This document shows, piece by piece, positions 1 through 11,728 of a DNA stretch of 64,000 nt. The position numbers were made by a program, and so were the translations under genes. Position 1 is the stretch's first letter, and every line of letters begins with the position of its first letter. Below the pieces are notes generated by a model that saw nothing but the letters and a program-made list of their open reading frames with translations, had not been told where the DNA came from and searched no databases. The stretch is from Branchinecta lynchi (lineage: Eukaryota; Arthropoda; Branchiopoda; Anostraca; Branchinectidae): NCBI GenBank assembly GCA_023053575.1, contig JAKZAP010000001.1, positions 19,920,533 through 19,984,532 on the forward strand, in the 5' to 3' direction.

Positions 1-1286
1 ACCAAACGACGCGAGTGCGAACTGAAGTATGGGTGACTTGACGTTTAGGCGGACTGACGGATTTTCGTGGGTCAACTGACGTGAGGTCGACCCTATTTCG
101 GCCCTTCTTGGCAAAGGTTCTCGTCAGGCTGTTCCTACAGCTGATTTCCATTTTATGCCACAATTATACTCTACGTCTGTTTCAGTAGCAATTTCTTTCA
201 CTTGCTGACGGAACTACATAAGAGGAGCCGCTTCGCATGCATGCCACGCTCATACAGAAGCGATGCTGCACTTATTCACATATTCTCTTTGGGGTAACTG
301 TCTTCGGAATTGGCGTGTTGTTTACCTTGTTTTGTTTGTTTCTGCACTTTTTGGTTGGCCTCTAGGCCACATTAACACGAATTCACGGACTGATAAACAT
401 GCTAAAAAGGGTTAGCCATATTTTTGCTGTTAAAAGAATGATCTCAGTTGCCCTCAGTTGACGCAGTTGCCAGAAAGTGATGTTGGCTAAAAAAAACCGC
501 AAACTATCTCTTTTTCTCGCGACTTGAGCTTAGCATACCCCTCCAAGGCAAAGACGTGTAATATCGTACGAGAGTATCCGGCCAACTCAACTTTTCCGAG
601 TTCCACTTCGGTTACTACGCAATGGTGCACATACAAATTCGGTCAGTATGTAGCGCACAAACCATCTCAACTGGGGATATGTGAATATTGACGGGGCCGA
701 GCTAACGTGCTTGTATGCATATCCCCCGTGAACGATTTATCTTTTATCAATTTTTTCAAGTTGTTTTTGTGTCATTTGTTTGTTAGTTGATGGCGAAAGC
801 TGAATTCAAAAGTTAATAATAATAATAATAATGATAAAAGAACCTGACAAGGTCATCCAAGATCTGGAAATGATGAGAGCAATAATGTAGGATCGTCTGT
901 CATGTTCTTCTGAAAGCTAAGAGAAAACGAGAGAGGACCATGAATGGAACTCGAACTTCTCGGCCTCCGATTCTTGTCAGCCAAAAAAGAATTAGTGTTC
1001 GAAAACAAAATTTATTCTTTACGAAATTACTGATATCATCTCTGAGCATCTTCTATTCTCCAGTAGAAGATTCCGACGGCGCAAGCTTTTTCTATACATT
1101 TTGAATCAATAGTACATAAATATAGCTAGCTTGTTTTTTCTCAGAATTTATGAACCAATGGTGCTTTAACTCGACAGAGTTATCTCCTTCTCTAACTTCT
1201 GCTCCAAACAAATCTCTGTGGTGAACGGATATCAAGGGTATCGAGCATTCCCATAGTACATAAACAACAAAGTTCCAACGAGAAAG
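1..1286. other. No gene recognised; TAA microsatellite
   Basis: AT-leaning sequence without a supported exon or element on either strand. The only clear structure is a short (TAA)n microsatellite at about 813-832. A host intron or intergenic origin is likely, but nothing in the sequence decides it. Confidence 0.4.
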
Positions 1287-1480
1287 AAAACGAAAAATTA
1301 AAGTGGGCTTTTAATTTTTTTTTTATATAAATATATAAATCAGACACCATTGCTAATTACTAAGTGAAGATTTTTCAAGCTAAGAAAATAAAAATTAAAG
1401 TGGGCTTTTAATTTTTTTTTTATATAAATATATAAATCAGACACCATTGCTAATTACTAAGTGAAGATTTTTCAAGCTAA
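1287..1480. repeat. Two-copy 97-bp direct tandem duplication
   Basis: Units 1287-1383 and 1384-1480 are almost identical. Each contains AAGTGGGCTTTTAA, a T run, ATATAAATATATAAATCAG and ends TTTTTCAAGCTAA. The few differences lie in the first ten bases, so the duplication is young. No coding frame crosses it convincingly. Confidence 0.95.
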
Positions 1481-2394
1481 TGGGAGGAATTGAAGAATCC
1501 TAGCTTTCGAAACCATATGAAAGAGTAACAGGCGATGAGCAAAGGAGTTGATGTATCGGAAATAAATAACCTGAAGAAAGTTAACACATGTGCCATATTG
1601 TCTTTCTTTATGATTCTTCGGTGGATGGAAATACTTAAAGGTATCGTGAAACAGAGAGTTGGTTTAAGTACAAAAGGCATTCTTGGGCCAAACATGAATA
1701 GGCTATACCAAATTTGAATAAGTCTAGGTCGCACCGAAATTCTCTGGAAAAAAGTATTCCGGTCTCAGCCGGAAAATCGGAACCGCCGACAACACGTCAG
1801 CCTCTGCTTGACATAAATCGATCATCAATACCAGTTCATCGCAAATGATACATATTATTCAATCATGGTTCATTGTGGAAATTTATAATCTCGGATTCGC
1901 CGAACCCTATCCAAGTTGTAAGCAAAGGGGTTAGCAACTTGCAAGCAGCGCCCTCAGGAAGTGAACGTACTTGCGATTTTGAGGCAGTTTATGGCAATTT
2001 CGTGAAAGGAAGAATATTGCTCTTGTTACAATATACAAAGAGGCGTTGGTTTGTAAACAAAAACAGCATATTCTGAAGCCTTTTTTTTTTTTTTTAGGAA
2101 AATTGCCATCTTTTAAAAGAAGGAAAGCAACGTTTTAAAGCACAACTTTTACTAGAAATGATCTTTTCTCTGTAAAATGGATCAGAAAAACGTTTTCGAA
2201 AATGCCATTACTTTCCACCTGAAATTAGCGATTCTCTTATTAGCGCCTTCCTGCTTTCCGACGCGGCAGCTGGGCACAGAAGATTTGAAAAGTGACCGTG
2301 CCTTGGTTAAAAAGTGGGAAAACTAAGCAAATAAAATAGGTAATAAACCTAAGATTATCACATCCTTATGTTTGATTTGTCAGCGGACAATGAA
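1481..2394. other. No gene recognised
   Basis: Short open frames exist on both strands here but none has domain-like composition or convincing splice sites. A pure T run lies near 2080-2095. Confidence 0.4.
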
Positions 2395-2625
2395 GATTCT
2401 GGCAATCTGTTCGTTGGGTGACGGGAAAACTCGGCAAGTCCGAAAAAGCGCTAAAAATCGTAGTTACGAAACAAAACAATGGAGAAAAGTGGGGATTTTA
2501 GGAGCTTATAATTCCATATGGGCTAAGTATATTATAAAAGGCAGAATAAGCAAGAGGGGTCCTTTAAGCGAAGTTTCAGATTCTTGTTTCCTAGGAACAT
2601 TTCAAATTGGGCTATAAAGCCATTC
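2395..2625 (-). repeat. Dispersed repeat family M, copy 1
   Basis: Read on the minus strand this matches the plus strand at 31731-31905: both carry a CCTCTTGCTTATTCTGCCTTT-like stretch, then an AAATCCCCAC core, a TTGTTTCGT tract and TTTTTAGCGCT. A third, more diverged copy is at 20690-20850. Order and spacing of the blocks are kept. No ends or coding capacity were recognised, so the class of element is unknown. Confidence 0.7.
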
Positions 2626-3769
2626 GTTTTAGCCTTCTGACGCCACTCGAAGTCGAAACTTACGATGTTTGGCCCTGTAGAAAGTGTCAAAAGATTTTCT
2701 AAACATTCTACTCACAACAACTGTTGTTCAGATTTAAAACTTGCATACCTAGGACTATGTGAACTCTTGCACCCAGATTTTTTAGCGGCGAGGGCAAGGA
2801 CTGAAGGCCTAGCCAATAGCTAAATATCGGCCAGTTCAATACTTAACTAGCTGAAAAGTTTCGTTCCCGCGTCTGTTGAGCTGTTCAACTCGCTATTATT
2901 CTACATACTGTCCTGAATCATTTTTGTTATGTTTGAGAAGATACAATCATTTTTAAACTGTTAAGATGTTCTGTTTAATACACATTGCTATTGACATGTT
3001 CTTCTACCTTCTGTAGTGGCGACAACAACAAAATCGGCTCGGCTCGTGTCAGTTCTGAAATAAATTGAATCGACAGTTCCCAAGCGACTTCTAAAATCCA
3101 CAACTCGCAATTTAACTCTTTCCATTTCGAAAAGACAGTAAAGGCTCAAATGACCCCAAAGGCTACTGACATCCATCTGAATTCGAAGCTTTATCCCAGC
3201 TAAGGTGACAATCGAACTAGAAGTCTAATTTGAAAGCAAGTTCGAGAGCAAAACAAAATCGAAGTTGTTGGCATGGAAACGCGCAGACGAAAAATCGGTC
3301 TTTTAGGATGGGTGGACTCGTGAAAAATGTTGTTGTCGGAATTCTTGTTGCCGATCTATTTTTCAAATCCGTCCGACAAGCAAAAATCGTCGCACATGTG
3401 TTTTTCTACGCTAAGAGGGTTATAGCAGCATCCCCCTAGTCGGGCTCCGATATCCATCCCCTCTCCCCATAGTGCTTTATTACAACCCGTTATACCTAAT
3501 TACGAGCAGGGTTCAGCGTACTTGATGGTACGTACTTATATCTTCGAGGCCTTAAAGGCCACGTTGTACTTGTGACGTTAATTCATTTTACTTCAGTAGT
3601 ATTTCCATCCATTCTCGTTCCCGAGATTTTACGCTTCATAAATGTACCCTATCTCAACTATTGACATTACACCGATTATCACGATGGACACGTTTCAGGT
3701 TTCAGGTTTTTGTAAACTGTGCACGTTAATCATCCAAAGCAAGCGATACAGATAGAGGTTAGAGCAGGC
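2626..3769. other. No gene recognised; short dispersed motif
   Basis: No supported gene. At about 3607-3655, read on the minus strand, is a motif (GGATACnTTTATGAAG, then CTCGGGAACGAGAATGG) that recurs on the plus strand near 35167-35215 and 43275-43325, so part of this stretch is an old interspersed repeat. Confidence 0.4.
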
Positions 3770-4560
3770 GCAGCGTTGTGTAATTTGCTGTAAGCATATC
3801 TACGTTTTGAAGTAGTCAACAATTTCAGGACAGCTTGGCAGAAATATTATGTAGTGCGAGGAGTCCCTTAAAGTACCAACCTTACCTATAATACTAATGC
3901 AACCTATTTCTGTAATCGCTTCATCCATTCTTAAGCCTGGAGATTCAACTTCCGTAAGGTGCATTCTAACCTCCTAACGACACATCACTGATTTCGTCAC
4001 TTGCTTTGTTTCGCTATCTTCGACGCGTATCACGCTGTTGCCTGTTGTTTGCGAGAAAACCGGTTGTGTAAATCAGTACCTGTTTTTGCCTATGAGTCAA
4101 GAGCCTGGAAATGTCTTAAAGGACCCATCGTACCTACAATGCCAATGCAACCTACTTCCGCAATTGCACACATTGATTCCTCAGCCCGAGACCAAATTTC
4201 ATTTGTTACATTCTAAACCCGCTAACACCACCTCACCGAATTTTCACAATCGCCTCGTTTCCCTATTTTCCATGCGTTTTATGCTCTTGGCAAGCATTCG
4301 GATATAGTCATTGGGCCTGGAAAAAGGCTATTGATAGCCAAAGCCTTGTTTAATTTGTTAAAAGCAGAGCCTAGTTTTACGGTGGTTAACTAGTAGTGGG
4401 TACTGGAATATCAACAGTAAATACTGTGAGGTGTGCTTTAAACTGCCAAAGTTCGTTGGTAATTTTCTGTAAGGGGATCCTAGTTTTAAAGTATTCAACT
4501 ATTTCAAAATACTGGAACATGAACAGTAGACAGTACGAGTAGTCCTTTAAGGCTTAATGC
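3770..4560 (+). repeat. Dispersed repeat family F, tandem copy
   Basis: Two diverged units follow each other. Both contain AATGCAACCTA, a TTAAGCCTGGAGA or CAGCCCGAGACC block and a CATTCTAA block. The first unit continues into CGTATCACGCTGTTGCC. The family recurs inverted at 13387-13560 and 45175-45390. The flanks of the two units (for example GTAGTGCGAGGAGTCCCTT and GTACGAGTAGTCCTTTAAGG) also resemble each other. No terminal repeats or coding frame were recognised. Confidence 0.7.
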
Positions 4561-6129
4561 CTAAAAACACGTTTGTGTTATTCCTGAATACCTCGTTTCT
4601 CACCCGGCTCATTTAGTCCAATCGTCTGTTTATCGTCAATTTCCCAGTAGCATGTGTCCCTGTTATTCCATTGGATTGCTTCACAAAGCTAGCTGACTAT
4701 CATCCAGATCAGTCACGTGGACAAATACGATAAACTTGGCGTTCGTCGCCGGAAAATGAACGGATCAGACATAACTGTCCGCTGCGGTGTATCCCGAAAG
4801 AGAGCAGGACGCGGATTTGTGTTTCGTATAGGGTTTTAGTTTGAGATTATCATTCAACTGGGAAACTATCGTTCTTCCAAACAAATGTTTTATGAAGTAT
4901 CAAAGCCTGCAACTTGGCATTTGTTAGGCTATTTCTTCCCGGCGTCAAGGGATAAATAAAACAATGAAGCATTTTCATCAAGACAAAGTGAAGGTAAAAC
5001 TTTTACACCATTCTTAACAAACACAAATGCCATCTTCATAGCAAGTGTGAACAGTTACTACCACACATTACCAGGGTGTACACATTTTTGTTTAATTTAT
5101 TATCGTCCATGCTAACGTATCGACTAAAAGGTAAAAGTCTTTTATTTGGTTCTGGAGGGGGATAAAAAACAGGTTCCGTCGGAGAAAAAGGGCCATTACA
5201 CAGAAGGGGAGGATAAAAGAGAACAAATTTGCGATGGTTACGCTCTGACGAAATCCCATTAGGGCACGGGTTGTCAGCCACTTGTAAGTTGATAATGAAT
5301 GATCCGGAACTGACTGGAAAGATTGATTATTATTTGCTTGGTTAGGTCAACAGAGAGTTTTTTTGCCGGCCGGCTGGCATGCTTTATGAATTTCGAGTAG
5401 TCTAGTGACGATAGTAACAACTGCAGTAGTAAACATTACCAACAATTCTGGTGAGTAGGCTAGGTGATAAATTCAATCTACATCAGCGACTGCATAAACA
5501 GCATCCTTGCCACCCCGCGCTCGAGTTTTTTTCCCCGGCTGATCTTCTGATCTGGTGAACAAGGACAGATTATTTGCAACAAAATATACAGTTTTCGCCG
5601 TATTTCGTTCAGACTACCAAGCAATACTAAATAGCAGTGTTCCTTTATAAGCAGTTGTGTTTATTAATATTTTTTCCCCTCTTGCGTAGGTCACTTCTTG
5701 TCCTCTTTTAAGGCGGAATACTGATATTTTGGTCTACGGCAGAGGTATGCTTATTTAAACGTTTGTTGACTTTGAACAGTGTCATTTTCATGCACTTGCT
5801 GCTAACTACCAGTTAGTCGAAGTAGCTAATTAAAGGCCCCTGAAAACACCAGAATATGTATTTTGGATCTTCACCCTATTATTTAGCCCAGAACTGCACT
5901 GTTCAAATTTAATTAACTGTTCAACTAAGCATGCCTCTACTATACCAATAAGTGAATTTATTTTTTGTTTGTAAACCGCTAAAGGAGCTCTCTTGCTTTT
6001 TACTATTTTCGCGCGCCTATCTGCGACTTAAGTGCTCTACTGACCTATGGAATCTGCCCCTTTGCAAAATCACTTTGTTTGAATTTTTGGCTTTTCAGCG
6101 CTAGCCGAGATTTTCCTGAATAACTTTGT
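4561..6129. other. No gene recognised
   Basis: About 1.5 kb of ordinary-composition sequence with no supported exon, RNA gene or recognisable repeat on either strand. Confidence 0.4.
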
Positions 6130-7525
6130 TTTTGGGATCCCAAAACGTAAGTGGAGGGATACCTATGACATCGCAAAAGTTGTCCGTCTGTAAGCACGAT
6201 AACTCTCGAAGGGAATGAGATATTTTGATGAAACTTGGTGTGAGGGTTCGTTGGGTCGTCGGACCAGTCAAGTTCGTAGATGGGCTTTGTAGCTCTACAT
6301 TTAGGGGTGGGGGAGGGGATTCAAATTAAGGTACAAACAAAATATTTTGAAACAGCTAATGTGATAGTCGATTATGGGATAAGAAGACATGCTGAACACG
6401 ATGGTGAAAACCATTTTGTCATCGGACAAGTAGTTCGTCCGGAATCTGGCCAAAACCGGAAAGTTTGTTGAAAGTAAAAGTTTTATTTGAAGTTGATTAG
6501 ATGTTCGATTTAGGGGTAGGAAGACATGCTGAAGACGATGGTGAAAATTATTTTTTCGACGGACAAGTATCTCGCCCGGAATTCGGCCCAAACCGCAAAG
6601 TTTGTTGAAAGTAAAAGTTTTATTTGAAATTGATTAGATGTTCGATTTAGGGGTAGGAAGACATGCTGAAGACGACGGTGAAAACTATTTTCTCGACGGA
6701 CAAGTATTTCGCCCAGAATCCGGCCCAAACCGGAAAGTTTGTTGAAAGTAAAAGTTTTATTTGAAGTTGATTAAATGTTCGATTTAGAGGTAGGAAGACA
6801 TGCTGAAGACGATGGTGAAAACTATTTTCTCGACGGACAAGTATTTCGACCGGAATCCGGCCCAAACCGGAAAGTTTGTCAAAATTAAAAGTTTTATTTG
6901 GAGTTGATTAGTGTTCGATTTAGGGCAAGAAGACATGCTGAACACTTATGTGAAAACAAGTTTCTACCCGGACATGTAGTTCGTCCGGAATCCGGCCAAA
7001 ACCGGAAAACTGTTGGAAGTCAAAGTTTTATTTCTAGTTGATTAGATAAGCGATTTAGGGGTAAGAAGAGATGCTGAGTCCCTGTATGACAATCGTATTT
7101 TACCCGGACATATAGTTCGACCGGAATCCGGCTGGAATCGGAAAATTTGTTATAAGCTAAATTTCTATTTGAAGTTGATTAGATGTTCATTACTGGGGAA
7201 AGAAGATACCCTGATTTCGTCTTTGATCTTTCTTTTTTCGCCGGACAAGTAGTTCTGGAGTTCGGCCGGAACCGGGAAATTGGCAGAAGTGGCAGGAAGT
7301 TTACGTCAAAACAGATATGACTTATAGGGTTAAACACACATGCTGAATCCAAATCTGAACTTGGTTTTCTCAGGTGATTAGCTATTTGGCCTTAATCTGT
7401 TTCTGAATTTTAATTGTAAAAATGTTCAAGGAGTCTGGCGAAGAATGGATCTGGCTAAGACAAGACCCAGTTGTCTGGATCAGATATTGAATTTTTGGGA
7501 TTCCATCGAAACCTTTGGTCTTGTT
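6130..7525 (+). mobile_element. Family A element A1 (Helentron/pearl-like, non-autonomous)
   Basis: Begins with TTTTGGGATCCCAAAACG, then a short GTCCGTCTG tract, a conserved block with GATAACTCTCGAAGGGAATG and TTTTGATGAAACTTGG, and a G-rich stretch. The body has at least five tandem units of ~137 bp: the marker AAGACATGCTGA recurs at 6521, 6658, 6795 and 6930, and a variant at 7066. Units carry CCGGAATCCGGCC and AAACCGGAAA. It closes with TTTTTGGGATTCC, then CTTTGGTCTTGTT. No protein is encoded: the unit length is not a multiple of three. The layout (terminal palindrome, microsatellite, core repeats, subterminal inverted copy, short 3' tail) is what is known for pearl/DINE-1-like Helentrons; that assignment is inference. 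Confidence 0.8.
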
Positions 7526-7740
7526 ATCTTGGGACGCGAGTGAGCAGGCGCTGCCGTCCTGATTTCGTCGGCCCTCGTGGAGGAAGTGCTGTGGTTCGCT
7601 GTGATTTCTCAGCATTAATCACGGCGCGCATTTGTTTTAAATATTTCGAGAGAAAAACCAAGTACTCTTGCGCGAAGGCCGGCCCGAGTCCGCAAGCACT
7701 AATAAAAGAATCCAAACTCGACCAACTGTTAGTATTTTAA

Positions 7741-9414
7741 ACAAGAGCTGGAAGCTCATGGCACTTGCAAGACTTGGTAAATAAGAATGACGATGGACCT
7801 TTGGAAATCACGAGAATATATCGTTTGGTAATTTTTTTTTCTTTCTGTAATCATCATAATCAAAACCCTTGAGGCAAAAATGATCATGGGCTCATGGGGG
7901 TTATGAAAATGTAGGTTTTGCTTAAAAGTTGTTTTTTTTTACTTTGCGGTTAAGATGAGGACTTTAAGGGATGGTCGGATGTCGGAAGTGACAATTTGTA
8001 AGCCAATCTTGTCAAGTCCCTAATAATCAAGCCAAGTTTCATCGTCCTAGCACATCTTGAAGTAGCCTACATTAAACTGCGATCACCGGAATTAAAGACC
8101 CCCCCCCCCAAGAGTGACCGAATCCGGTCCGGTTCTATCACTGATGTTTCTAGGGCCAACGCTTGTTCTTCCCACCAAGTCTTATCCCAATCATTATATT
8201 CCAAGCGTGTCAGAAAATTTCCGCTTCCGCCCCCCCGACTCCCCACATTGATCGGATACTGTCCGCACTTGAAATGGGACATCTGAGACACGAGGTCTTT
8301 ACAAATATCAAGTTTCGTTAAGATCCGATTCCCCGTTCAAAAGTTATAAATACCTCAATATTTCGGATTACCCCTCCTCCACTGTCCCCAAGGTAGTCGG
8401 ATCGGGAAAGTGACTATTTCCAAGTTAGTTTGGTCGGGTCCCTAATATGCCTCCCAATTTTCATCGTTCTAGCACATGTGTAAGCATCTTAAGTCATGAT
8501 CACCGGAATTCCGAAACACTCCCTCCAACTCCCCCCACAGTGCTCGGATCCGGTCCGGTCTTGTCAACTATGTATCTAGGGCTTGTGCTTGTTCTTCCCA
8601 CCAAGTTTCATCTCGATCGGTCCACTCTGAACATGTCACACGATTTCCGGTTCCCCCTCCAGCTCAACCCCCAAATCACCGGATCCATTCCGGACTCGAA
8701 GTGTGACATCTGAGACAAGAGGTCTTTCGAGATGTCAAGTTTCATCAAGATCCGATTCCCCGTTCAAAAGTTAAAAATACGTCAATATTCCGGATTCCCC
8801 CTCCCTCCACTCCCCCACGGTGGTTGAATCCAGGAAGTGACTGTTTCCAAGCTAGTTTAGTCGGGTATCTAATCTATCTGCCCCGTTTCATCGTCCTAGC
8901 ACATGTGTAAGCATCTTAAGTCGGGATCAACGGAGTTCCGGAACTCTCCCTCCAACTCCCCCCACAGTGCTCGGATCCGATCCGCCCTTGTCAACTATGT
9001 ATCTGGGACTTGTGCTTGTTCTTCCACCAAGTTTCATCCCGACCCATCCACTCTGAATATGACACACGATTTCCGGTTCCCCCCTCCAACTCCCGAAAAA
9101 GTCACCGGATCCATTCCGGACTTGAAGTGTGACATCTGGGACAAGAGGTCTTTCCAAATTTCAAGTTTCATCAAGATCCAATTCCCCGTTCAAAAGTTAA
9201 AAATACGTCAATATTCCGGATTCCCACTCCCTCCACTCCCCCCATGGTGGTTGAATCGGGAAAGTGACTACTTCCAAGTTAGTTTGGTAGGGTCCCTAAT
9301 ATGCCTGCCAAGTTTCATCGTCCTAGCACATCTGGAAGTACCCTAACTCGAGATTAGTGGCATGACAGACAAACCGAAAAGTGATCGGTATATAGCACTT
9401 AAGTGCCATAAAAA
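7741..9414 (-). mobile_element. Family B element B1 (Helentron/pearl-like, non-autonomous)
   Basis: Complete copy in reverse orientation. Its 5' end is at the right: TATGGCACTTAAGTGC hairpin near 9395-9411. Its 3' end is at 7741: ACAAGAGCTGGAAGCTCATG, where GAGCT/AGCTC forms the hairpin, with the inverted TGGCACTTGCAAG just inside. The body has about three higher-order repeats of ~427 bp, visible from the block GAGACA(A/C)GAGGTCTTT near 8284, 8712 and 9137. A run of ten C at 8100-8109 is one of the family's homopolymer G/C tracts. Open frames inside are by-products of the repeat. Confidence 0.8.
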
Positions 9415-9916
9415 CACTCCTTCGTATCGTGAAATAGCTATTTCCAGTAAGAGCTGTGCTTTAAAGAAAATGAAAATACAACATGAAAAATCCCAAAGAC
9501 CATGCCTTATTACACTCCAATCGACTGTCGATCCGATTCGACCAAGATATGTTTGGCTCTATGCCTAGTTTGTGCATCCTACCAGATCCTGAATTTCCAG
9601 ATTTTAGCTACAAAAGAGTAGTCAACTTGAGCGGATTTTTTTCAAGTTCCCACTGCATCGACCAAGTACAAAAGCGATCCGTCCCTGAACCCAAAGAATC
9701 GTCGCATCAATTTGGTCAAAATTTCTTAACCTGTTTTTAGCCTTCAAATGGATAGAAACAAATCCGATAGGGATCCCGTCACTAGCTCTTTTGACAAAGG
9801 TGTAACGATTAATTTCCACTGATACATGTCGGCTGAATAAAAATTATTAGAAAATTTCTTCGTTAAAACTAAAGCAAATGACATGCAGCAACTGTAGCAC
9901 TCCGTAAATTATAATT
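9415..9916. other. No gene recognised
   Basis: Spacer between element B1 and the foldback at 9917. A TAAGAGCTGTGCTTTA block near 9449 resembles one at 20850-20866 (TAAGAGTTGTGCTTTA), suggesting another fragment of a dispersed repeat. No gene. Confidence 0.35.
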
Positions 9917-10320
9917 GCGCTTTTGCGATATCATGGTATCTGATACCACGGTCTAAAGTCGTTTTTGCAGTTATCGTGGTATCTGATACCATGGTCAAAA
10001 GGAGTTTCTGCAATCATGGTATCTGGCCAGTTATCGTGGTATCTGATGTTCAGATACTACGGTCCGACCGTGGTAACTGTTCATGGTATCTGAAAAGTCA
10101 TCTCACTTTCATCAAATTTAGTCAGATTGGTCAGAAAGACATTTCGCAGTTAGTGATAACTGGATATCAGTTTTTCTTTTGAGATGACTTCGAAAAGTGC
10201 AATTTTGGCAATAGTCGTTTTTGCAGAGCAACCGTGTATCAGATACCACGGTAACTGCAAAACGACTAATTGCAGACTCAGTTACCGTGGTAACAGATAC
10301 CATGGTATCTGCAAAAACGC
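9917..10320. repeat. Foldback element rich in the palindrome GGTATCTGATACC
   Basis: A ~400-bp imperfect inverted repeat centred near 10140. The left end (GCGCTTTTGCGATATCATGG) mirrors the right end (CCATGGTATCTGCAAAAACGC). GTCGTTTTTGCAGTTAtCG at 9958 mirrors CGGTAACTGCAAAACGAC at 10249, and AAGTCATCTCA near 10095 mirrors TGAGATGACTT near 10179. Within it the 13-bp palindrome GGTATCTGATACC and its variants recur about ten times. It has MITE-like form, but no target duplication was defined and no protein is coded. Confidence 0.8.
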
Positions 10321-10800
10321 AACTTATATTTGATCCATCAGAAACGAAGTTGCCCCTTTTCTGCTTGAGCATTTTCAACACGTGACTTTATAGCCACGTG
10401 CTGAAATATCGTGGTTTTCACACCGACGCGAAAGAAATATTCATCAGAGCATGGTTGCAGATCACCAGACATCTTCCGTGGTCTGTTTTGACAAAAATAT
10501 TGGCTCCTTTAGGAATATATTGCTCCCAATTTGCCAGCATTTCGCCATTACTGATAATGGTCAAGTTGAGTTTCGGTTTTCCCCTGGCATTCCCACTTCG
10601 GAAACTAAGAAGAACTTTTATTCGGCTGGAATCTCTCTCTGCTCCGCTGTACACTCTTGGGAGAACACTCACCTTGTATCTGGATTCCTGTTCCGTTCAA
10701 TAGCGTGGGCCAGGGAGATGAAGTTTTCCACATCGAGTTATTGTTTGTTTCCTGCAATCGGAGGAAAATTGTAAACACAAAAATCGAATCAAATGGTTAC
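10321..10800. other. No gene recognised
   Basis: Open frames of about 100 codons overlap on both strands here (10398-10774), but they have no recognisable domain and no supporting splice sites. I do not call a gene. Confidence 0.35.
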
Positions 10801-10962
10801 TAGAAAGTTTCTCCGAGTAAGAATTAAAGTTAACTGTAGTATTTGCTACTGGGATTAATCTTATCTCTACTGAGATAGGATTAATCCAAATTAGAGATAA
10901 GGTTATTTTTTTAGAGACAAGATTAATCCCACTGGCAAATACTGCAAGATTTTTGTTTACAG
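10801..10962. mobile_element. Palindromic MITE, family C, copy 1 (left end damaged)
   Basis: Shares AGTTTCTCCGA, GGGATTAATCTTATCTC, then the inverted AAGATTAATCCCA and AAATACTGCAAGATTTTTG, ending TTTACAG, with copies at 11486 and 18337. The CACTGTAA left terminus is missing. The inner GGGATTAATCTTATC / GATAAGATTAATCCC pairs make it a near-perfect hairpin. A non-autonomous DNA transposon is the simplest reading. Confidence 0.85.
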
Positions 10963-11485
10963 TATACTGTCAGTGCCGGAGGTATTAACAACAAGAAAAT
11001 ATCTGTCAAGCAACTATATGTGTTGACGGTCACTGACCAAACTTTATAGTCTGGAAGCTTGTCGGCAACAAGGAACCTAGGCGACGGCACCGGACCTTGT
11101 ACGCAACAAAGAATACAAGTCACGCTCGAGTGTTCAGTTTACCGGAAAAACTGCTTATACGATCTCTTCAAGATAAACTGGTTCAGAAATATCGTTTTTC
11201 GAAAATATCAATAATTGATCCGTAAAATCAGCGATTTTACTGTTGTCACTTTGTCGACTTCGTACTAACTTCCCGCTGGTTAACAGTGGGAAAACGGAAC
11301 AAAGAAAAGGAGTCCGAAACAATAGATACACCTGTTGACCTACCAGGAGTTCTAAAGTGAAGAGCTTAATTTTATTCATCTCATGCTTACTTTTGTTTTA
11401 AGTTGTCGGCGGATCTTGAAGCTTTGCGCGAAGTTTACACTGCTTGACTGGCTACAGTCATCTTTGGAAGTTCATCCCCTGCTTA
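10963..11485. other. No gene recognised
   Basis: About 520 bp between two copies of MITE family C. Nothing else is recognised. Confidence 0.4.
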
Positions 11486-11641
11486 CACTGTAAAAAGTTT
11501 CTCCGAATAAGGATGCAGTATTTACTATTGGGATTAATCTTATCTTTATTGGGATAAAATTAATCCGAATTAGGGATAATATTATCTCAATAAAGACAAG
11601 ATTAATCCCAGTAGCAAATACTGCAAGAATTTTGTTTACAG
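11486..11641. mobile_element. Palindromic MITE, family C, copy 2
   Basis: Starts CACTGTAAAAAGTTTCTCC and ends TTTTGTTTACAG: inverted ends CACTGTAAA / TTTACAG. The centre carries GGGATTAATCTTATC and its reverse complement. GCTTA precedes the element (11481-11485) and GCTTA overlaps its end (11641-11645), a possible 4-5-bp target duplication whose length is unsure because the last bases are ambiguous. Length and sequence match copies 1 and 3. Confidence 0.9.
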
Positions 11642-11728
11642 CTTAGAGATGAAGCCAATTTGCAGTTGAGAGGCCTAGCAACGCAATTCCAAGTTCGATT
11701 AACAAGAATCAGATTTCCTTGAGATATT

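Noticed and set aside
6301..6865. Repeated minus-strand frames with peptides like GEILVRRENSFHHRLQHVF, looking like a repeat protein
   Set aside because: They come from the ~137-bp core units of A1. The period is not a multiple of three, so the frame breaks every unit, and the same frames recur in A4, A7 and A9.
6500..7150. CRISPR-like regular repeats
   Set aside because: The units are contiguous ~137-bp tandem repeats with no unique spacers, in a eukaryotic context.
10398..10774. Overlapping frames of 84-107 codons on both strands
   Set aside because: No domain, no splice support, and mutual overlap makes chance openness the simpler reading.
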